Shown piece by piece: positions 6,246 through 7,211 of a DNA stretch of 7,211 bases (its first letter is position 1; every line of letters begins with the position of its first letter). The stretch is from an uncultured Lachnospiraceae bacterium (GTDB lineage Bacteria > Bacillota > Clostridia > Lachnospirales > Lachnospiraceae). The notes under the pieces are model-generated. The model was not told the origin of the DNA, ran no database searches, and saw only the letters and a list, made by a program, of their open reading frames with translations. The translations under genes were made by a program, and so were the position numbers. The stretch covers positions 1 to 7,211 of the forward strand of contig CAKRNX010000116.1 in the NCBI GenBank assembly GCA_934371475.1, in the 5' to 3' direction.

Positions 6246-7211
6246 TCAGTCCCTGACAGCCTCCGGATCTTTGGCAACTTCAGTTGCTGCTTTTACCATC
6301 GCCGCCACATTCTGCAGCTCAGATGGAATAATAATCTTGGTCGCCTGTCCTTCTGCCACCTTCGTCAGCGCCTCAAAACTTTTAAGCGTCAGCACGGCCT
6401 GGTCTGCCCCGGCCTCCCGGATCAGGCGAATACCTTCCGCATTGGCTTCCTGCACTTTCCGGATCGCCTCTGCCTGTCCTTCCGCCTCTTTGATCATCTT
6501 TTCTCTGGCAGCATCTGCTTTCAGAATCGCAGCAGTCTTCTCTGCCTCTGCATCCAGAATCGCCGCTTCCTTTTTTCCTTCTGCGCGAAGAATCGCCGAC
6601 TTCTTCTCACCCTCGGCAATCAGAATTGCTTCTCTTCGCTCACGCTCTGCCTTCATCTGCTTCTCCATCGCATCCACAATCTGGGAAGGTGGAAGAATAT
6701 TTTTGAGTTCCACGCGGTTTACCTTGATCCCCCAGGGATCTGTCGCCTGATCAAGGCTTGCACGCATCTGTGTATTAATCACCTCGCGGGAGGTAAGCGT
6801 CTGATCCAGTTCCATATCACCGATGATGTTTCTCAGCGTTGTAGCGGTCAGATTTTCAATCGCCATGATGGGATTTTCCACTCCATAGGCATAAAGCTTT
6901 GGGTCCGTAATCTGAAAAAATACTACGGTATCAATCTGCATTGTGACATTATCTTTTGTGATCACAGCCTGCGGTGCAAAATCCACCACCTGCTCTTTAA
7001 GTACCACTTTTCGGGCTACACGGTCAATAATCGGCACTTTAAAATGTACTCCCACATTCCAGGTTCCCTGATATCCACCAAGACGCTCCACTACCAGCGC
7101 CTGCGCCTGGGGAACAATCCTGATGCAGGAAATCAGCATGCAGATCACAATAACAGCAAGCAGCACAAGCAAAAACGGTCCGAATAACTCCGAAAGCTTC
7201 GTAAAATCATC
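6246..7211 (-). CDS. SPFH/band-7 (stomatin/paraslipin, QmcA-like) membrane protein, 5' end cut off by the window edge
   Basis: SPFH proteins form large membrane-bound oligomers linked to protease control and membrane microdomains. The frame is open to the right edge with no convincing start inside, so the N-terminus is partial. The first in-window candidate (TTG 7172) falls inside the transmembrane segment and has no ribosome binding site. Visible: one N-terminal membrane helix (FLLVLLAVIVICMLISC), then the band-7 domain (VPQAQALVVERLG to about ELKNILPPSQI), then a long Ala/Glu/Lys-rich coiled coil. The coiled coil holds four tandem 11-residue repeats beginning IL(I/R/D/K)A (6495-6626). The tail KVAEGQATKIIIPSE is typical of paraslipins. 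It lies 47 nt upstream of argF in the same orientation. In many bacteria the partner is an NfeD-like protein encoded next door, which here would lie outside the window. The exact subfamily is uncertain. Confidence 0.93.
   Translation of the reverse strand, partial: DDFTKLSELFGPFLLVLLAVIVICMLISCIRIVPQAQALVVERLGGYQGTWNVGVHFKVPIIDRVARKVVLKEQVVDFAPQAVITKDNVTMQIDTVVFFQITDPKLYAYGVENPIMAIENLTATTLRNIIGDMELDQTLTSREVINTQMRASLDQATDPWGIKVNRVELKNILPPSQIVDAMEKQMKAERERREAILIAEGEKKSAILRAEGKKEAAILDAEAEKTAAILKADAAREKMIKEAEGQAEAIRKVQEANAEGIRLIREAGADQAVLTLKSFEALTKVAEGQATKIIIPSELQNVAAMVKAATEVAKDPEAVRD
6495..6626 (-). repeat. Four tandem 11-residue (hendecad) repeats within the SPFH protein
   Basis: The protein reads ILIAEGEKKSA, ILRAEGKKEAA, ILDAEAEKTAA and ILKADAAREKM back to back, 132 nt in all. 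Eleven-residue periodicity indicates a right-handed or nearly straight coiled coil, as seen in QmcA/stomatin-type C-terminal stalks. The DNA copies are diverged at third positions, so this is an old protein repeat and not a recent expansion. Confidence 0.85.

Noticed and set aside
6153..7187. Long open frame on the plus strand, 344 codons, opposite the SPFH gene and the argF start
   Set aside because: The translation is rich in Cys, His, Phe and Leu with no domain. It mirrors the strongly biased Ala/Glu/Lys codons of the real minus-strand gene and lacks a convincing ribosome binding site.

Overview
The window looks like chromosomal housekeeping DNA from a low-to-mid GC Firmicute, most likely a gut Lachnospiraceae (Clostridia, Blautia/Dorea/Clostridium XIVa-like). 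The evidence is the DusB-GreA-LysS gene order, strong AGGAGG-type ribosome binding sites, a sigma-A consensus promoter, a small Lachnospiraceae-type hypothetical protein next to birA, and a LysRS that carries extra C-terminal sequence. The taxonomic call is inference from gene content and protein style; no rRNA is present.

Every supportable gene lies on the minus strand, so transcription reads from right to left. In that order: a membrane-anchored SPFH/paraslipin-like protein (runs off the right edge, 5' end missing), ornithine carbamoyltransferase (argF), a 98-residue three-helix membrane protein, a bifunctional biotin ligase/repressor (birA), a 123-residue hypothetical protein, and a tRNA-dihydrouridine synthase (dusB type). 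The gaps between these six are 47, 14, 16, 34 and 7 nt, so they look like one transcription unit. No internal terminator was seen.

A 356-nt gap (2172-2527) then separates dus from greA and lysS. It is the most unusual part of the window. A textbook sigma-A promoter (TTGACA, 17 nt, TATAAT) overlaps the last codons of dus and would make a transcript with an untranslated leader of about 340 nt. That leader holds two diverged copies of a roughly 100-nt element, each able to fold into a long bulged hairpin, with a perfect 14-bp inverted repeat between them. The greA-proximal copy can also fold as a short hairpin followed by a U-rich tract, which excludes the long fold. This may be a dispersed intergenic repeat, a regulatory leader, or both.

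greA and lysS follow, 97 nt apart, probably co-transcribed. LysS starts at GTG and its 3' end lies beyond the left edge; the visible part already runs past the normal end of LysRS into a charged linker. Functionally the window combines translation and transcription housekeeping (LysRS, GreA, Dus), biotin-dependent carboxylase activation and biotin regulation (BirA), arginine biosynthesis (ArgF) and membrane organisation (SPFH protein). I found no tRNA, rRNA, CRISPR array, transposase gene or phage gene. Apart from the repeat-bearing greA leader, the region is ordinary core genome.
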